This document shows, one piece after another, positions 20,708-33,395 of a stretch of 64,000 nt of DNA (position 1 is the stretch's first letter; each line of letters begins with the position of its first letter). This DNA is from Lampris incognitus (lineage: Eukaryota > Chordata > Actinopteri > Lampriformes > Lampridae). A program made the translations under genes and the position numbers. Under the pieces are notes generated by a model. The model saw only the letters and a program-made list of their open reading frames with translations, was not told the DNA's origin and searched no databases. The stretch lies in assembly GCF_029633865.1 (NCBI RefSeq), contig NC_079213.1, positions 106,828,740 through 106,892,739 of the forward strand. Reading direction: 5' to 3'.

Positions 20708-22107
20708 ATTTTGTGAGAAATATGAGGTAATAGATTCTTGTTAACATTAATGTTGACATTGAAACTATATTTCATGATACGGCAATATCTGAATTTCATT
20801 CCAATACAATAATACCATTGAAGAAGATAATATTATTAAATAACTGCCCAAAATCCAGTTCCATTCGAAATGGACGTGATCCTCAACATGAAAAGAGTTT
20901 CACACGCACATCACAATTTTCGACAGTCGCACACTTTGGTGTAACACCGGTGAAATAGTCCGGTGGTAGCATGCATGTGGTAGTGCATGCTTGTGGTAGC
21001 ATGCATGTTTTGGAGAAAGAAGGCTGATCAGCGAGGTTATCTGGCGCGGTATAATAATGATGAGCAACATATCAAGTTATACCAAACATTAAGTTAAACT
21101 TATTACATTTGGATAATGTTTAGCTTTGTATTTTAGCACACATCGCTTGCTCTTTTGGATTCAACATGCAAGTTCCTTCCCCTCCTTCTTTTCCTTTTAT
21201 GGGAGACTTGACATATTCCCTATGTGTGCGCCATTACAATCGTGGGAATGGCGGGCCCCGCCTGTACCAATGAAAAATAGCATATAGAGGAGCGATGACA
21301 GAATGCTAATACACTGAAGGGCTGGTGCTATGAAAAATGACGGACCACATCTTTAACACCGGCTGCACATTGCCTTGTATCATATAATAGCTGTTAATAG
21401 AATAGCCTGGCATGCACATGTACTGTAACAGCCAAAATAAAGGGGGGGGAAAAAACTTGAGTAAACAAGAAATATGACTCATATTGAAAGCTGGTCCCTC
21501 CACATCTGCCTATTCCCTCAGGTAATTGCGCAAAACGTTGCAAAAAGCATTCGGCAGATTGGACGTCAATTGCCTCTGTTATGTCCAATGGCAGACTTTT
21601 ATGTCCAAAAAACAAAAGAAAACAAAAAACAGCAAATTTTTTTTTTAAATGTCAATTCTGCATATGAAATTCAGCTCTCTGGTGAGTGACTCTGTGCCCC
21701 GTCATCTTGAGATCTCCGGGTTCAGACGGAGATTGCAGAGAGCAGAGGAGCGTGGCCGGTGGGCCGTCCTTTGACTGTCTCCCTTTCCAGACTGGCCAAC
21801 CGCCGCCCAGTCATGTTAGCAAAGCTGTCACTTACTGCACTGATAGTAGTTCAAGTCCAGCCAGAGAGGTTAGTGTACTTGGGTTGCCGCTGCCTTGAGG
21901 GACTTAACATCATTCCTATTATTTATTTATTTTAAGTTGTAAGGGGTGCGGTGGGCAATTATTAATATTTCTCTGATTACTTTTTTGATTACTGGATTAA
22001 TAGTTTAGTCTAAGATATTGCCAAAAATGATGGCAAAAGCCCGTGAAAAGATCCCAGAGCCCAAAGCGATGTCAGTTAACGAAAGTGACCTCAGCCAGAA
22101 AACGTAG
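20708..22107. other. No gene seen
   Basis: Unassigned sequence. 20965-21010 contains an imperfect duplicate of 'gtggtagcatgcatg'. No open frame has a recognisable domain. Confidence 0.35.
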
Positions 22108-22249
22108 CGTAACGTGCACGGGTAAGTAGACCCGTGAGCCAAGGTCGGACCCTTTAGTCGACTGGTTAACGTTGTCGCCTGCGGTGCGGGAGATACGGGT
22201 TCGCGTCCCGACTGCGACGGTTCCCGGACTGCCCCCTGAATTCGCTACA
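22108..22249 (+). mobile_element. Solo LTR of the TRIM family (copy B)
   Basis: It is 142 bp, starting CGTAACGTGCACGG (first base changed from T) and ending TTCGCTACA, with the same tRNA-like core: TAGTCGACTGG at about 22157 and GGTTCGCGTCC at about 22198. There is no PBS after it, so it is a solo LTR. No exact target duplication is seen. Confidence 0.85.
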
Positions 22250-22643
22250 GTATTAACCCTATAATGACGTCAACTGGAGAAAGACAAACAAACCTTTGCT
22301 GTACCCAGCGGCTGTTTGGTACTTTCAGTTGACACACGGCACATGACTAATTGATGACTGATATGAAATTCGACTGGCCTTCTGTCAGTCGAGTCACCGG
22401 CTAATGGCTTCCGCACTGATCAGTACCCACGCGTGCACACAGAGGAAGGCATCGCTTCGCAGGGGCACGCGGTAAAGACCTCCCTCACCTTTCCATTTTC
22501 ATTTCACGTCTCGTGCGGCTGCTTCTCGCAGCAGCGCTCTGCTGGCGTGTCAAAGCCACGCCAAGCCCCTTTTATTTATAGTGCACTTAAAAAACACAAA
22601 GGCAGATTGTTCCAAAGTGCTTTACAAAACAGGAGAGATACAA

Positions 22644-22648
<5 letters not shown>
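22250..22648. other. No gene seen; possible conserved non-coding DNA and a LINE-tail-like repeat
   Basis: 22255-22420 has a complex, balanced composition. 22570-22640 resembles the 'tttatttatagtgc...aaagtgctttacaa' LINE tail also seen at 32500. Confidence 0.3.

Positions 22649-22711
<63 letters not shown>
22649..22711. repeat. (GA)n microsatellite
   Basis: About 31 perfect GA units. Confidence 0.95.
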
Positions 22712-22713
<2 letters not shown>

Positions 22714-23080
22714 TTAAAAGCCCAAAATAAAAGCAACAGAGCATACACAACATATCAGACTGTGGAGGGCCAATATGTCAGAGAGTGATGAAGAGACCAC
22801 GGAAGTATGAAGAATCCTATGAGTAACAGGGAGCGCGTGTGCGTGTGTGTGCGTGCACACCTGTCAAATGTCAGACAGCCCAAAATAAAAACGAGGTAAA
22901 ATTATACCTTCTAATCATTCCCGTGCAGAAGTTAACCGCTTGTAAGTTTTTGTGTCTTGCGGTGTCTAATGCGAGTCTGGAGAGCGCCTCCGCCCGGGTA
23001 CGTCTGTCATGTCAGTCACAACCCGACTCCACATCTCGGGGCTGGAGAAAGTCAACCTTCTTTCCTCCGCTTTGTTCACC

Positions 23081-23206
23081 TGGGAGAGAGAGAGAGGGAG
23101 GGAGAGAGGGAGGGAGGGAGAGGGAGAGAGGGGGAGGGAGAGAGAGGGAGAGACAGGGAGGGAGAGAGGGAGAGAGAGGGAGAGACAGGGAGGGAGGGAG
23201 AGAGAG
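23081..23206. repeat. GAGAGGGA purine-rich minisatellite
   Basis: Degenerate units of gagagagggagggagaga type. It creates long false frames on both strands. Confidence 0.9.
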
Positions 23207-23509
23207 GCACCGACGGGAAGGTGACGAGGGCAACCTGGGCTGTCTCGCGCCGTGCACACACAGCGGAGCTCCACTACTGGGGACAAAAGAGGGACCATAC
23301 ATGTGCTAGAGCTAAAAAACTTTTTAAAAATAAAATAAAATAAAAAACTTCCCCGGTCTCTCAAAAGCATGTGTACATGTAGGCCAATAGTTAATGACGT
23401 CTACTGAAGATTTCACCGCAAATCATCTTCCTGCTGTCTCCCAGCATGAGTCAACCTGTATGATGGCTTTTGGTGATATCTGCAAGGCAAGTTGGTGTTG
23501 AACAGCTAG

Positions 23510-23958
<449 letters not shown>

Positions 23959-24293
23959 TTGGTTCAGAAGCTGAAGTGAATTCTCTTCAGTATAAACAAA
24001 GCGTGCATGGGGAAACAGGTGAAGTGACCATGTGAGCAGTGAAGGGTGTTAAGGTGTACATGGAGACGGTAACAGGTACATGATGCTACTGGATGTTTTG
24101 TGTATGGGGTACTCCAGCTAGTAATCAGCATGTGTGAAAACGACACAGATTCTATCAGGGAATGGACCTCAGGAGTGTTACCACGCTCTCTACTACAGTT
24201 CTTTAACAAACACAAGTCTTTCATTCCTCGCACATGAAAGAATAGTGAAGGTCTATTTACTTACTTGGATTTCTTTAATCATGTTTCTGCTGC

Positions 24294-24660
24294 TGGGGCG
24301 TCCAGGTAGCGTAGCGGCCTATTCTGTTGTCTACCGACACGGGGATCGCCAGATCGAATCCCCGTGTTGCCTCCGGCTTGGTCGGGCGTCCCTACAGACA
24401 CAATGGGCCGTGTCTGCGGGTGGGAAGCCGGATGTGGGTGTGTGTCCTGGTCGCTGCACTAGCGCCTCCTCTGGTCGGTCAGGTCGCCTGTTGGGGGGGG
24501 GGATAGCATAATCACTGTCAGGTGAAAAGAAGCGGCTGGTGACTCCACATGTATGGGAGGAGGCATGTGGTAGTGTGCAGCCCTCCCCGGATCGGCAGAG
24601 GGGGGGTGGAGCAGCGACCGGGGCGGCTCGGAAGAGCGGGGTAATTGGCCGGATACAAAG
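24294..24660 (+). mobile_element. tRNA-derived SINE family 1
   Basis: Plus-strand copy from ggggcgtccaggtagcgtag (A box TAGCGTAGCGG at about 24308) to 'ggccggataca'. The B box is mutated (gatcgaatcc). The tail is cut short, and no target duplication is visible. Confidence 0.88.
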
Positions 24661-25994
24661 GAAGGCGTTTGATAAACGGTGTGAATAGATGGCGTTCTCC
24701 TGCCCCACGCTACGTCAGTGTGTCTTCCCTCCACATGACCACGAGCATCACTGGGTTCATCGGGATCACGCTGCAGCTTTAAATGCAACCTATCGCACGA
24801 AGCATCCACTCATTAGTCGAATCGCACTAATCAACCTGCCGCTGTAAAAGCAGAGGAGGGGGAGTGGAGGTTCGCCCGGCGCAAATATATTTTAATTTTG
24901 CTGACTGCACTAAGGGACCCCTCAGCCTAGTACAGGAGGATGGGAGGGGAGTATAACTAACTCGATTACTTCACGTCTTGCTAAAAGTACGCAGTTCTGG
25001 TTCAACTACTTCTTTGTACTCCAGACTCACTCTCTATTTTCTTGCCTCCATTATCGCTGTATCCTTCGCCCCCCCCCCTCCCCCTCCCCCTCTTTATCGC
25101 TTTCTTTATTCTGTCCTCTATCGCTTTCTCTTCTCTCTTTCTCTCTCTCCCTTTTTCCTCCCCTCCCATCGCCTCTCCTCCTCTCATCCGGTCCCCAAAA
25201 GCACCTCCTTATCACCTCCCACTGAATGAATACGCTCCGAGCTCATTTGTGAACAATCAGTGTCGTCGGTGCACAAAAGAGCGCACAAAGCTGCTCCATT
25301 TCACTGCGGAAACTTTTCGGAAGAGGCAATTACTGAAGAGACTGGAGTGGTGCCAACACAGATGTGAGGCCAATATGAAATATGAGGGAAGGGAGTGGGT
25401 TCAGTGTATGGAGGGGGGTGAGAGAGAGAGCGAGAGAGAGCGAGGGAGCAGGGAAGTGGTAGAGAGAGAGAGGGATGACAGACACGAAGAGAAAAAATGG
25501 TAGAAATTTTAAAAAAAAAGCATTGTGTGTGTGTATGATTTTTTTTGTCTCCGTATGTGTGTGTGTATGAGTGTTTATGTTTGTGTATGTGTGTGTGTGT
25601 GTGTATGAGTGTTTATGTTTGTGTATGTGTGTGTGTGTTTAAGTGGGGAGTTAACAGTTGATCCACTTATCTGGATGTCACGAAAAAATTTTCTCCCGAC
25701 AACAAGAGGAAATGAAAACATTCATGGCTCAGGTGGGGATACTTGTGTTGTAATTCTATTGTTGCCTGTAATCACTTCACTGAAAGCTTTCATCTAGACA
25801 AACAAACCACCACAGTCATTATGGTCGTTCCCTGTTTATATAAATATCACATTGTCCTGCGACTGCGGCTCTTGACGACAACAGCTGCTCTAGTGCCTAC
25901 TGCCATTCCTGTGTGGGGTGAATCCGAGAGCGCTGCAGACCTGGTGAGCTTTTCCACAGGGGCATCGCTCAACCTGGAAGCCTGATGGGGGCTG
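24661..25994. other. No gene seen; low-complexity tracts
   Basis: It contains a C/T-rich tract (25066-25170), GA-rich sequence (25419-25475) and a GT-rich 36-bp duplicated unit (tatgagtgtttatgtttgtg at 25566 and 25602). Long frames here are composition artefacts. Confidence 0.4.
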
Positions 25995-26300
25995 TTTACA
26001 CCTGGCATTAACATGTGTCTTAGGTGATCTGATCACAAGTGGACAGCTCTAAGTACAGGTGTGAGTACACCCAATACGTCCTCAATGAGTCTGGAGATCC
26101 GATGGCTCAGGCCACATTCGGAGGTGGCCTGGGACACATTTGTCCACATCGCGTTTGAAGTGTTCATCCTTGGCTCTTTTCGTAAGGAACTCATGTTCTT
26201 CACACCACTCGGGGTTGTATCCTGTTTCCGTTTCGGCATTTTGACTGACTTGTACCGTCAGGGTTTACACGTTAATATGAGCGTTTACACACTGAACCAG
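25995..26300. repeat. Probable dispersed fish repeat (DNA-transposon-like)
   Basis: The phrases gtttacacctggcattaac, 'gatcacaagtggacagctct' and 'tttacacactgaaccagtg' at the two ends look like a repeat family common in fish. I cannot demonstrate its ends or duplication. Confidence 0.3.
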
Positions 26301-26889
26301 TGAAACACAAGATCGTTGATTTGACGGGCATGTCAGCCAATAACCTGCGGAATAACAATACTGATGCCGAAACTAACCGGGGTCGTAAATACGCACTTCC
26401 GGAGCGCCCGCTTCCACCATTAGCCAATGAAAACGCAGACTTCTTTCAAAGTAGTCAATAGGACACCGTGTAACAAAGCGCGCTCTAGCGCTCCGAGGGT
26501 GAATTCACGAGCGTGCTCGAGTTTTATTCCAGACCATCGAAAGGAGACAAACAGGTCTCAGTCCAGACCTGCACCGGACGAAGACCTGACAAACCGGACT
26601 GTCTGTCCAAAGGCCGGACATATGACCGTGTAGGACGCACAATATCCAACAGTTAGGGAAGACTTCGCCTGCTTTAGCCTACAGTACCCACCGCCCCCGG
26701 TCATCATCATCAGAATAATAACGTTTATTTACGCCGCACTTTTTAAAAACCTGATGCACTTCATAACAAAGTGGAATGGAAATAAAAGAAAAGAAGAGCA
26801 GCTGGGATGTGGGATGAATTTTTTTTTTCTTTAAGAGCACTTCAAATTTTGCATGACAAAATAATTTTACAGTAATAACTTACAGATGT

Positions 26890-27311
26890 GGGGGCGTCCG
26901 GGTAGCATAGCGGTCTGTTCCGTTGCCTACCAACATGGGGATCGCCGGTTCGAATCCCCGTGTTACCTCCGGCTTGGCTGGGCGCCCCTACAGACACAAC
27001 TGGCCGTGGGTATGCGTCCTGGTCGCTGCACCAGCGCCTCCTCTGGTCGGTCGAGGGTGCCTGTTGGGGGGGGGGCGGCAGCGTGATCCTCCCACGCGCT
27101 ACACCCCCCTGGTGAAACTCCTCACTGTCAGGTGAAAAGAAGCGGCTGGCTACTCCACATGTATCGGAGGAGGCATGTGGTAGTCTGCAGCCCTCCCCGG
27201 ATCAGCAGAGGGGGTGGAGCAGCGACCGGGATGGCTCGGAAGAGAGGGGTAATTGGCCGGATACAATTGGGGCGAAAAAGAGGGAACCCTGCCCCCCCCC
27301 CCCAAAAAAAA
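26890..27311 (+). mobile_element. tRNA-derived SINE family 1, full length
   Basis: It has a perfect A box TAGCATAGCGG (26903-26913) and B box GGTTCGAATCC (26947-26957), 33 nt apart. The body runs to 'acaattggggcgaaaaag' and a C-run/A-run tail (27292-27310). It is the best copy for showing the family's tRNA ancestry. Confidence 0.93.
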
Positions 27312-27725
27312 GGCTGTAAAGTCCGCACGGCTCGACCGCACATAAACTCCAAACAGGAGTGTAAGTCTTACGACAATGAAATCAGTGACCATTAGTTGTT
27401 ATACTGTATCAGGTGAAAATGCATATGTATGATTGTATTATATACAGTGAAAAAGTTCTCAAAACTTTACATAATAGTGGATAACTGCATATTGTTGAAA
27501 AGAGTCCTGCCGTTTCCCAAATTTATGACTGAATTTGGGTAATCTACTTTATAATTTCACGCTACATACCATGCAATTCAACAAGTCAAATTCCCGGTAA
27601 ACACAAACTTGGCTAAAAACTGATTTGCTTCAACATGACTCGTTACTATAGATCCATATTCAACAGAGGGCCTTGCTGAGAGCTGTGTAACGAAAGGCTT
27701 TGTGTTAGCAAACCCCGTTACCTTA
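27312..27725. other. No gene seen
   Basis: AT-rich, unassigned. Confidence 0.4.
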
Positions 27726-27915
27726 AGTATTCTCTGGGTCCGCGGTGGTGTAGCGGTCTAAGCATCGGCTTTGTGTCGATGCAGTTGCCCACTGAGGACC
27801 GGGGTTCGCGTCCCGGTCTCGTCAGATCCGACTATGGCCGGACTCGATGAAGCAGCAATAATTGGCAACGCTGTCTTCGGGAGGGGGGCGGAGTCGGCTT
27901 GTGTTCGTCACATGA

Positions 27916-27970
<55 letters not shown>

Positions 27971-28155
27971 GAAAAGCAGTGGTTCGGTCTGGAGGTGGCG
28001 AGTCTGCTTCGAGACTGCCGGCCAGAGAGACGCAGTTGGCGAACGCATGTGGTACGAGGGTGGGTGTTAAACTAGAATAGGGAGCGATTGGCCACTAACT
28101 TGGGAGAAAAGGGGGGAAAATCTGAAATAAATAATAATTTTAAAAAAGCATTCTC
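27726..28155 (+). mobile_element. tRNA-derived SINE family 3, containing a (GT)n microsatellite
   Basis: The element spans 27735-28146 and is flanked by agtattctc and agcattctc (one mismatch). The head has tgtagcggtctaagc (A box region) and GGTTCGCGTCC (B box, 27803-27813), with a Leu/Ser-tRNA look. A (GT)n run sits at 27914-27967 in the body, and the tail is A-rich. It is a different family from SINE 1, although both tail regions contain 'gggagaaaaggggg'-like words. Confidence 0.8.
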
Positions 28156-29000
28156 ACCACCTTAGAAAAGCACATCGATGTTTAGAATAGCGGCCAAAGA
28201 CACTTTGCCATGAACTTTGGGGGGGGGGGGGGTCATCACAGTTTAAAGTTTGATTTTTTTGTTGGCTCTCAACGCTTCCTGCACTTCTATTCTTTAGCGG
28301 CATCTGAAGTGAAATGATAATTATAAGCGACTGCTCGGCTTCGCAGCAAATCCACGCAAGCACGGAAGACCGAGAGCACAGTGCGCGCAGGTTTTCTTCG
28401 CAGCCAAACTCCAGCCGGTCTTAATAATGGCGTCGCCTCTCTTTGGGTGAATAGGTGCACTCTAGAGCGCGCCAATCAACCCCAGAGGTCTCTCGGAACC
28501 CGTCGCTCGCAGGCGGGAGTGTAAACATGACTCGGTCTTGTTTGGAGTGGGCAAGATTGGAGCTCTTGCAGTGTTCTGCTACCGCGCTGTCGGACGCTGA
28601 GGCAAACAGGATTACCAGCGAGCCTATCCTACTGTGGTTTAGGGCTGTACCATTGAAATGTGACTTGCTCTGACCTCACGTGCAAAAAAATAAAAAATGA
28701 AGGAACAGAGTTGGGGCATATGAGTTGTCATTTGTGTGCATTTCACCATCATTATATAACATGGCAGCCCTGAGACAAACCCAAGTTTGGATTCAAAATG
28801 TCACTCACCGCTTGGTCTAGAAAGCAAGATAATATACTATGACTACAATGTTTCGGTCACTTTTCTATGTTTACCACTTGTCTCTCCTAGCAAACGATCT
28901 CTGGATTTTCATTCAATGGTCAGATATTTTTTTTGGGGGTAATTATAGCTCACTGAAAGTTCACGTGAGCACTGTAATTTAAAGCAATCAAGGCAATGAA
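28156..29000. other. No gene seen; CpG-rich stretch
   Basis: 28290-28630 has clustered CpGs and could be a small CpG island. The only ATG in a start-like context (28428) has an 8-codon frame. 28219-28232 is a G run. Confidence 0.3.
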
Positions 29001-29453
29001 AGGTTTCTGTCTCCTTTTTTGGGGGGGGGGGGATTTTCCCTTTTTTTCTCCCCAGTTGTACTTGGCCAGTTACCCCACTCTTCAGAGCCGTCCCGGTCGC
29101 TGCTCCACCCCCTCTGCCGATCCGGGGAGGGCTGCAGACTACCACATGCCTCCTCCCATACATGTGGAGTCACCAGCCGCTTCTTTTCACCTGACAGTGA
29201 GAAGCTTCGCCAGAGGCACGTAGCGCGTGGGAGGATCACCCCATTCTCCCTCCCCCGACCGACCAGAGGAGGCGCTACTGCGGCGACCAGGACAAACACC
29301 CATATCTGGCTTTCCACTCGCAGACACGGCCAATTGTGTCTGTCGGGATGCCCGACCGAGCTGGAGGTAACACGGGGATTCGAACCGGCGATCCCCGTGT
29401 TGGTAGGCAATGGAATAGACTGCCACGTTACCCGGATGCCTAGGTTTCTGTCT
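29001..29453 (-). mobile_element. tRNA-derived SINE family 1, full length
   Basis: The element spans 29013-29441 with exact 12-bp duplications aggtttctgtct (29001-29012, 29442-29453). The B box ggttcgaatcc lies at about 29379-29389 on the minus strand. The tail includes a G-run (29021-29032). Confidence 0.95.
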
Positions 29454-30119
29454 TCTTTAGGTGTTTTGGCATACAACTCTATCCAATGGAACATGAGCTG
29501 CATGTGGCAGAGCCTCAGGCCAACATTTCATTCCACAAAACAATAGAGAGAAAAAATGCAACGTCCAATTTTCAGGGGTTGAGAAATAGGAGTTGTGGTG
29601 TGACCACAGTCCCATGACTAGTGCGAGAAGGTTGCAGACCCTGGTTAAGGTCGCCAGTCGATTCTTGTCACAGAGCGTTTGTTTTGTAGTACTGTTGCAG
29701 GCATGCGGGGGGGAAAGGTCACCAACAAAGTCAGATCTACCAGAGTATGTTAAACTGAAGGTCCCTGAGTCAGATCTGTCACACATGACTTGCATCCATC
29801 CAAAGCTGCCCGGGGCTCTAGCACCAGTACAGCTTGTATTTGTATGAAGGGTACTTTATACAAATAGGATACAAGTCCGAGTATGTGCAATGTCAGTATG
29901 TGAAATGTTAAAAACGGAGCGTATGCTCACTAAACAATCATAACAGTCCCATAGTCCACTGTGCTTTTGTTGTTTCCATGGAGACAACTGGCTAGGGTAG
30001 AACCGTCTGAAGGAATATGGCTGAAAAGTTTTTTTTTTTTAGCAATTTATGATAAAATGTGTTTTTAGCACAAATAAAGAGAAAAGGTTCGACCAAATGA
30101 ATGAAATACGGAATGCCTT
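29454..30119. other. No gene seen
   Basis: Unassigned sequence with frames on both strands that lack any recognised domain. Confidence 0.35.
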
Positions 30120-30246
30120 GTGATGGCCTGGCGGCCTGTGCAGGGTGTCTCCCCGCCTGCCACCCAATGACTGCTGGGATAGGCTCCAGCATCCCTGCGA
30201 CCCTGACAGCAGGATAAGCGGTTTAGATAATGGATGGACGGATGGG
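30120..30246 (+). repeat. Dispersed 'gatggcctgg..ggataagcgg' repeat
   Basis: Same family as 14363-14491. It ends in the atggatgg tail. Confidence 0.85.
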
Positions 30247-30589
30247 TTTGACCAAAACAAACAAAAGAGACAAATTTCTTCTTCTGGTGTTACGAAGGAT
30301 CACTTCCGTGTGGTGTATACTGCTTTCTACGTACTGAACAATATGCCCCAGTAGTATACAGTATGTACTATGTATTTCAAGTATGTAGTATGTACTAACG
30401 ATATGGACACTGCTGGAGATTGAGGTGGCTAATGGACAACACCTAACACCTTTGAGCCATCACACACATCTAAGATAAAATCCAAAATACTTTTTAGCCC
30501 TACAAAAAGCCAAGAGAGATTTCCCCCTTTCTTCCCATCACATAGTTTGCCTCTTTTGTTCCAAAAATGTACAAGGACTAAACTTAGTG

Positions 30590-30591
<2 letters not shown>

Positions 30592-30663
<72 letters not shown>

Positions 30664-30670
30664 TGTTTGT
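30592..30670. repeat. (GT)n microsatellite
   Basis: About 35 GT units next to the 5' break of the R4-like LINE fragment. Confidence 0.95.
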
Positions 30671-31625
30671 GGAAACTACAATGGCAAGAGATGGAGCAAG
30701 GCCAATGCCAAAGGCAAGAGAGGACTCATGGTGAAGAGGTTCAGAGAGGCTGCAGAAGAAGACCGCCACATAAAAGCGGTAGGGCTCGCCTGCCAGGGAC
30801 AGTTGATGTAGTGGGACCAGGCACTCGAATGATCATTGTCCTGGAAGGAATTCTGGGGTACCAACTAGGGCAAGTCGACCTTCCTCCTGCGTGCTGTGGC
30901 TCACCTCCTGCAAATTCTAAACAATCTAAAGATCTGCAGCAAGCAAGATCCTGCAAGTAGTGTGGAGCAGCCCTTTGCACCCTGAATCACATCTTGACTG
31001 GATGTCCCAAAGCACTTGGACAAGGCCAATACAGGTGGAGGCACAACAAGATCGTTACAGAAATTGCCAAATGGATAGACCTGCAGAGGGTCAAAGCCAA
31101 TAAACACCAGGTACTACCACCTGCGGTTGTCAATTTCCAAAGAAAAGCAGATAAAGCTCCTTGGGCAAGAACAACTGCCAAGAACCCGTTCTCCATTTTG
31201 CACTGAGATTCTGACTGGGAGACACAAGTGGACCTGAAAAAGAGATTTGTCTTTCCAGAAGAGGTACGAGTAACCTCACTCTGATCAGACATAGACCAAG
31301 TGCACACAAAAACATTTTGGCAGCCAGACTCACAGGCCTTGGGAGGACAGGCTAGCCATCTCTCACCAACAGAAAAAAAAAAAGCCAAGTACCAGGATTT
31401 GATCAACGAGGCTCTTGTCAAAGTATGGCACGCAACCTTATTTCCCATCCAAGTCAGTTGCTAGAGTTTCCCAGCAACATCAGTGTGCCACTTCCTACAG
31501 AAGATGGGTTTGGAACCTAAACAACTGAAAAAAGCCACTGGGGAGATAGCCATGGCACCTGAGCTCAGCTCAAGATGGTTGTGGTTCACGAGAGCCCGCA
31601 GTTGGAACTCTTCTGCAGGTAAAGG
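30671..31625 (+). pseudogene. C-terminus of an R4-like (site-specific type) LINE
   Basis: The translation gives FREAAEEDRHIKAVGLACQG, a stop, LSWKEFWG, then a Cys-His stretch (CGAALCTLNHILTGC) followed by PKALGQGQYRWRHNKIV, ATTAKNPFSILH, a stop, DSDWETQVDLKKRFVFPEEV, KAKYQDLINEAL, and near the end LSSRWLWFTRARSW. This order (zinc-knuckle-like CC..H..C, then a restriction-like endonuclease region) is that of LINEs with a restriction-enzyme-like nuclease, such as R2/R4/Dong relatives. At least six stops or shifts mean it is dead. N-terminal and middle parts of the same kind of element lie at 46126-47725. Confidence 0.65.
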
Positions 31626-31849
31626 CTAATTTGGTTTTCACTGCACCACTCAGGTGAGGCGTAGAGGCTAAGGGGGCAAAATGCTTGTGACCCTGAGATA
31701 CCTGCTAAAGATGCAGAAGGGTTCCCAACAATGTGGATGCTCTGACCACCCTGCCACCAAGGAATACCACCAAGAGGAGTAACTTGCCACACCATATCTT
31801 AAGCAGCAAATCATCTCTTATTTTTATTTCACTTCCCAATGGGGAACAA

Positions 31850-32096
31850 ATTTCCCCATAAGGATAGAAAAACCAGAAACCACCTACCTTGTGGGGAGAT
31901 TTTATGGGTCCCTGTGAGGAACAGGGTCTATTTTAGGGCTAGAACTCGGATTTAGGGTTAAGGTTAGAATTAGGATTAGGTTATGGTAAGAGTTAAGGTT
32001 AGGCATGTAGTTATGATGGTTAAGGGTAGGGTTAAAGGCCAGGGAGGGGTCCCCAAAAGTATAGAGAACCAAACGTGTGTGTGTGTGTGGGGGGGG
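31850..32096. repeat. Degenerate TTAGGG-like interspersed repeat ending in a GT/G run
   Basis: 'aaatttccccataaggatag' and 'cttgtggggagattttatgg' are followed by about 110 bp of loose ggttag/gttaagg units (31930-32040), then 'gtccccaaaagtatagag' and a GT/G run. Similar blocks occur widely in fish genomes. It is not a true telomere array. Confidence 0.65.
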
Positions 32097-32484
32097 GGTT
32101 GTGTGTGTCTTGCTATGCTGGCATACACTTCAACACTATTGCATGTTACATACCCAGGATGTGCAGTCCTTTCCTTCTCCCACACACTTTCAGACGAAGT
32201 AAACTCCACATTAAGTTGATACAGCGCACATCACTTCCAGTGTTGCTTACATTATTTCTCACTCCTGTCTCACACCTGAAGGCAACGTGAAGATAAGTAT
32301 TCACATCTCTCTAAACTTTGAACATTTCACTCACATGCATGAGTACGTTTGCTCATCAAACAGCTATGACACATCACGAGATTATTTACCTGGTTTAACT
32401 CTACATGAGGTTGGACCACCTCTGCCACTTAAAGGGAAAAGGGTAGAAAATATGTTGCAATCTTTACCATCTCCTGATTATTTA

Positions 32485-32710
32485 AAGGATAATAATAATA
32501 ATAATAGTTTTATTTATATAGCACTTTTCTAAACAATGTTACAAAGTGCTTTACCAAGAAATAAAACCAGACAAGACAAAAATAAGAATAAGACCAAATA
32601 AATGAGTACAAATAAAAACAGTATGAATAAATAACAAAAAATATCAAACATTTGTAAAAGCTTTCACAAAAAGAAAGGTTTTAAGATGAGATTTAAAAGG
32701 ATGAGTTTCT
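32485..32710 (-). repeat. LINE 3' tail-like repeat with (AAT)n
   Basis: (AAT)n at 32489-32505, then 'ttttatttatatagcac', 'acaaagtgctttac' and 'aggttttaagatgagattt': the reversed tail of a fish LINE/SINE family. Confidence 0.6.
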
Positions 32711-33395
32711 TACTGTGTAGTGGTGTACTGTTCCACTGTGCTTCATATAGAGAATGGTCAAATGACCATATTTGTGCAATAAAGCAATTTTTTTTTGTCT
32801 CAGACATGTGAAGGACCTCAACTCATCGCAGATGTTTTTCAATCAGATATGTTTGACAGGTTTAAGATGCCCAAGTTAAACACAAAGCACACTTTGAGAA
32901 TCGATCCCAATGCCACAAGGTGAAGATGAGATCTGGAAACAGCTTCAGAAATGTCCTCCTGTCCCAACTCCTAACTACATCAAGGTTAAGCTTTCACTTT
33001 TTCCCTCTGTCTCCCTCATCCCCCTGTGCTGAGGCGTAAATCTTCAATGGACCCCTCCAGGATTACATCATCAATACAACATTAGCATCTTTATGTTTTA
33101 TCATCAGATGCAGACGCACTCAGGCATTCTGATGGGGGACATTTGCACGGCTTTTTAATGGTAAGCTTCAGAAAATGACCGGAAAACATCGTTATTAACA
33201 TAACACCCTTCCACTCCAAATTAATTAATATTTGAAGGAAGAGTGGACTTTCACAGCTAATTAGGGAGAGAGAGGGATTTTTTTAGTTTTTTTTAAAATT
33301 ATTATTATTGTATGATATGGTGAACAGGGGACATATGACATTGACTTTGCTTTGTTTTAGTTAACACACATTTTATCAGTCTCAAGAATGTCTCC
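32711..33395. other. No gene seen
   Basis: Unassigned sequence. Confidence 0.35.

Noticed and set aside
22839..23370. Several overlapping frames of 70-156 codons on both strands
   Set aside because: They all run through the GAGAGGGA purine repeat and consist of Glu/Arg or Ser/Leu/Pro repeats. Open frames on both strands over a simple repeat are artefacts.
26890..26960. Functional tRNA gene at the start of SINE family 1
   Set aside because: It has both boxes, but the same sequence heads eight copies with a shared 400-bp body.
29019..29546. A 175-codon plus-strand frame and a 171-codon minus-strand frame
   Set aside because: They lie on a SINE family 1 copy with an exact target duplication. 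Similar frames recur at every copy of that SINE.
31930..32040. True interstitial telomere array
   Set aside because: Units are irregular (gttagg, gttaagg, attagg) and embedded in a dispersed repeat. No run of perfect TTAGGG.
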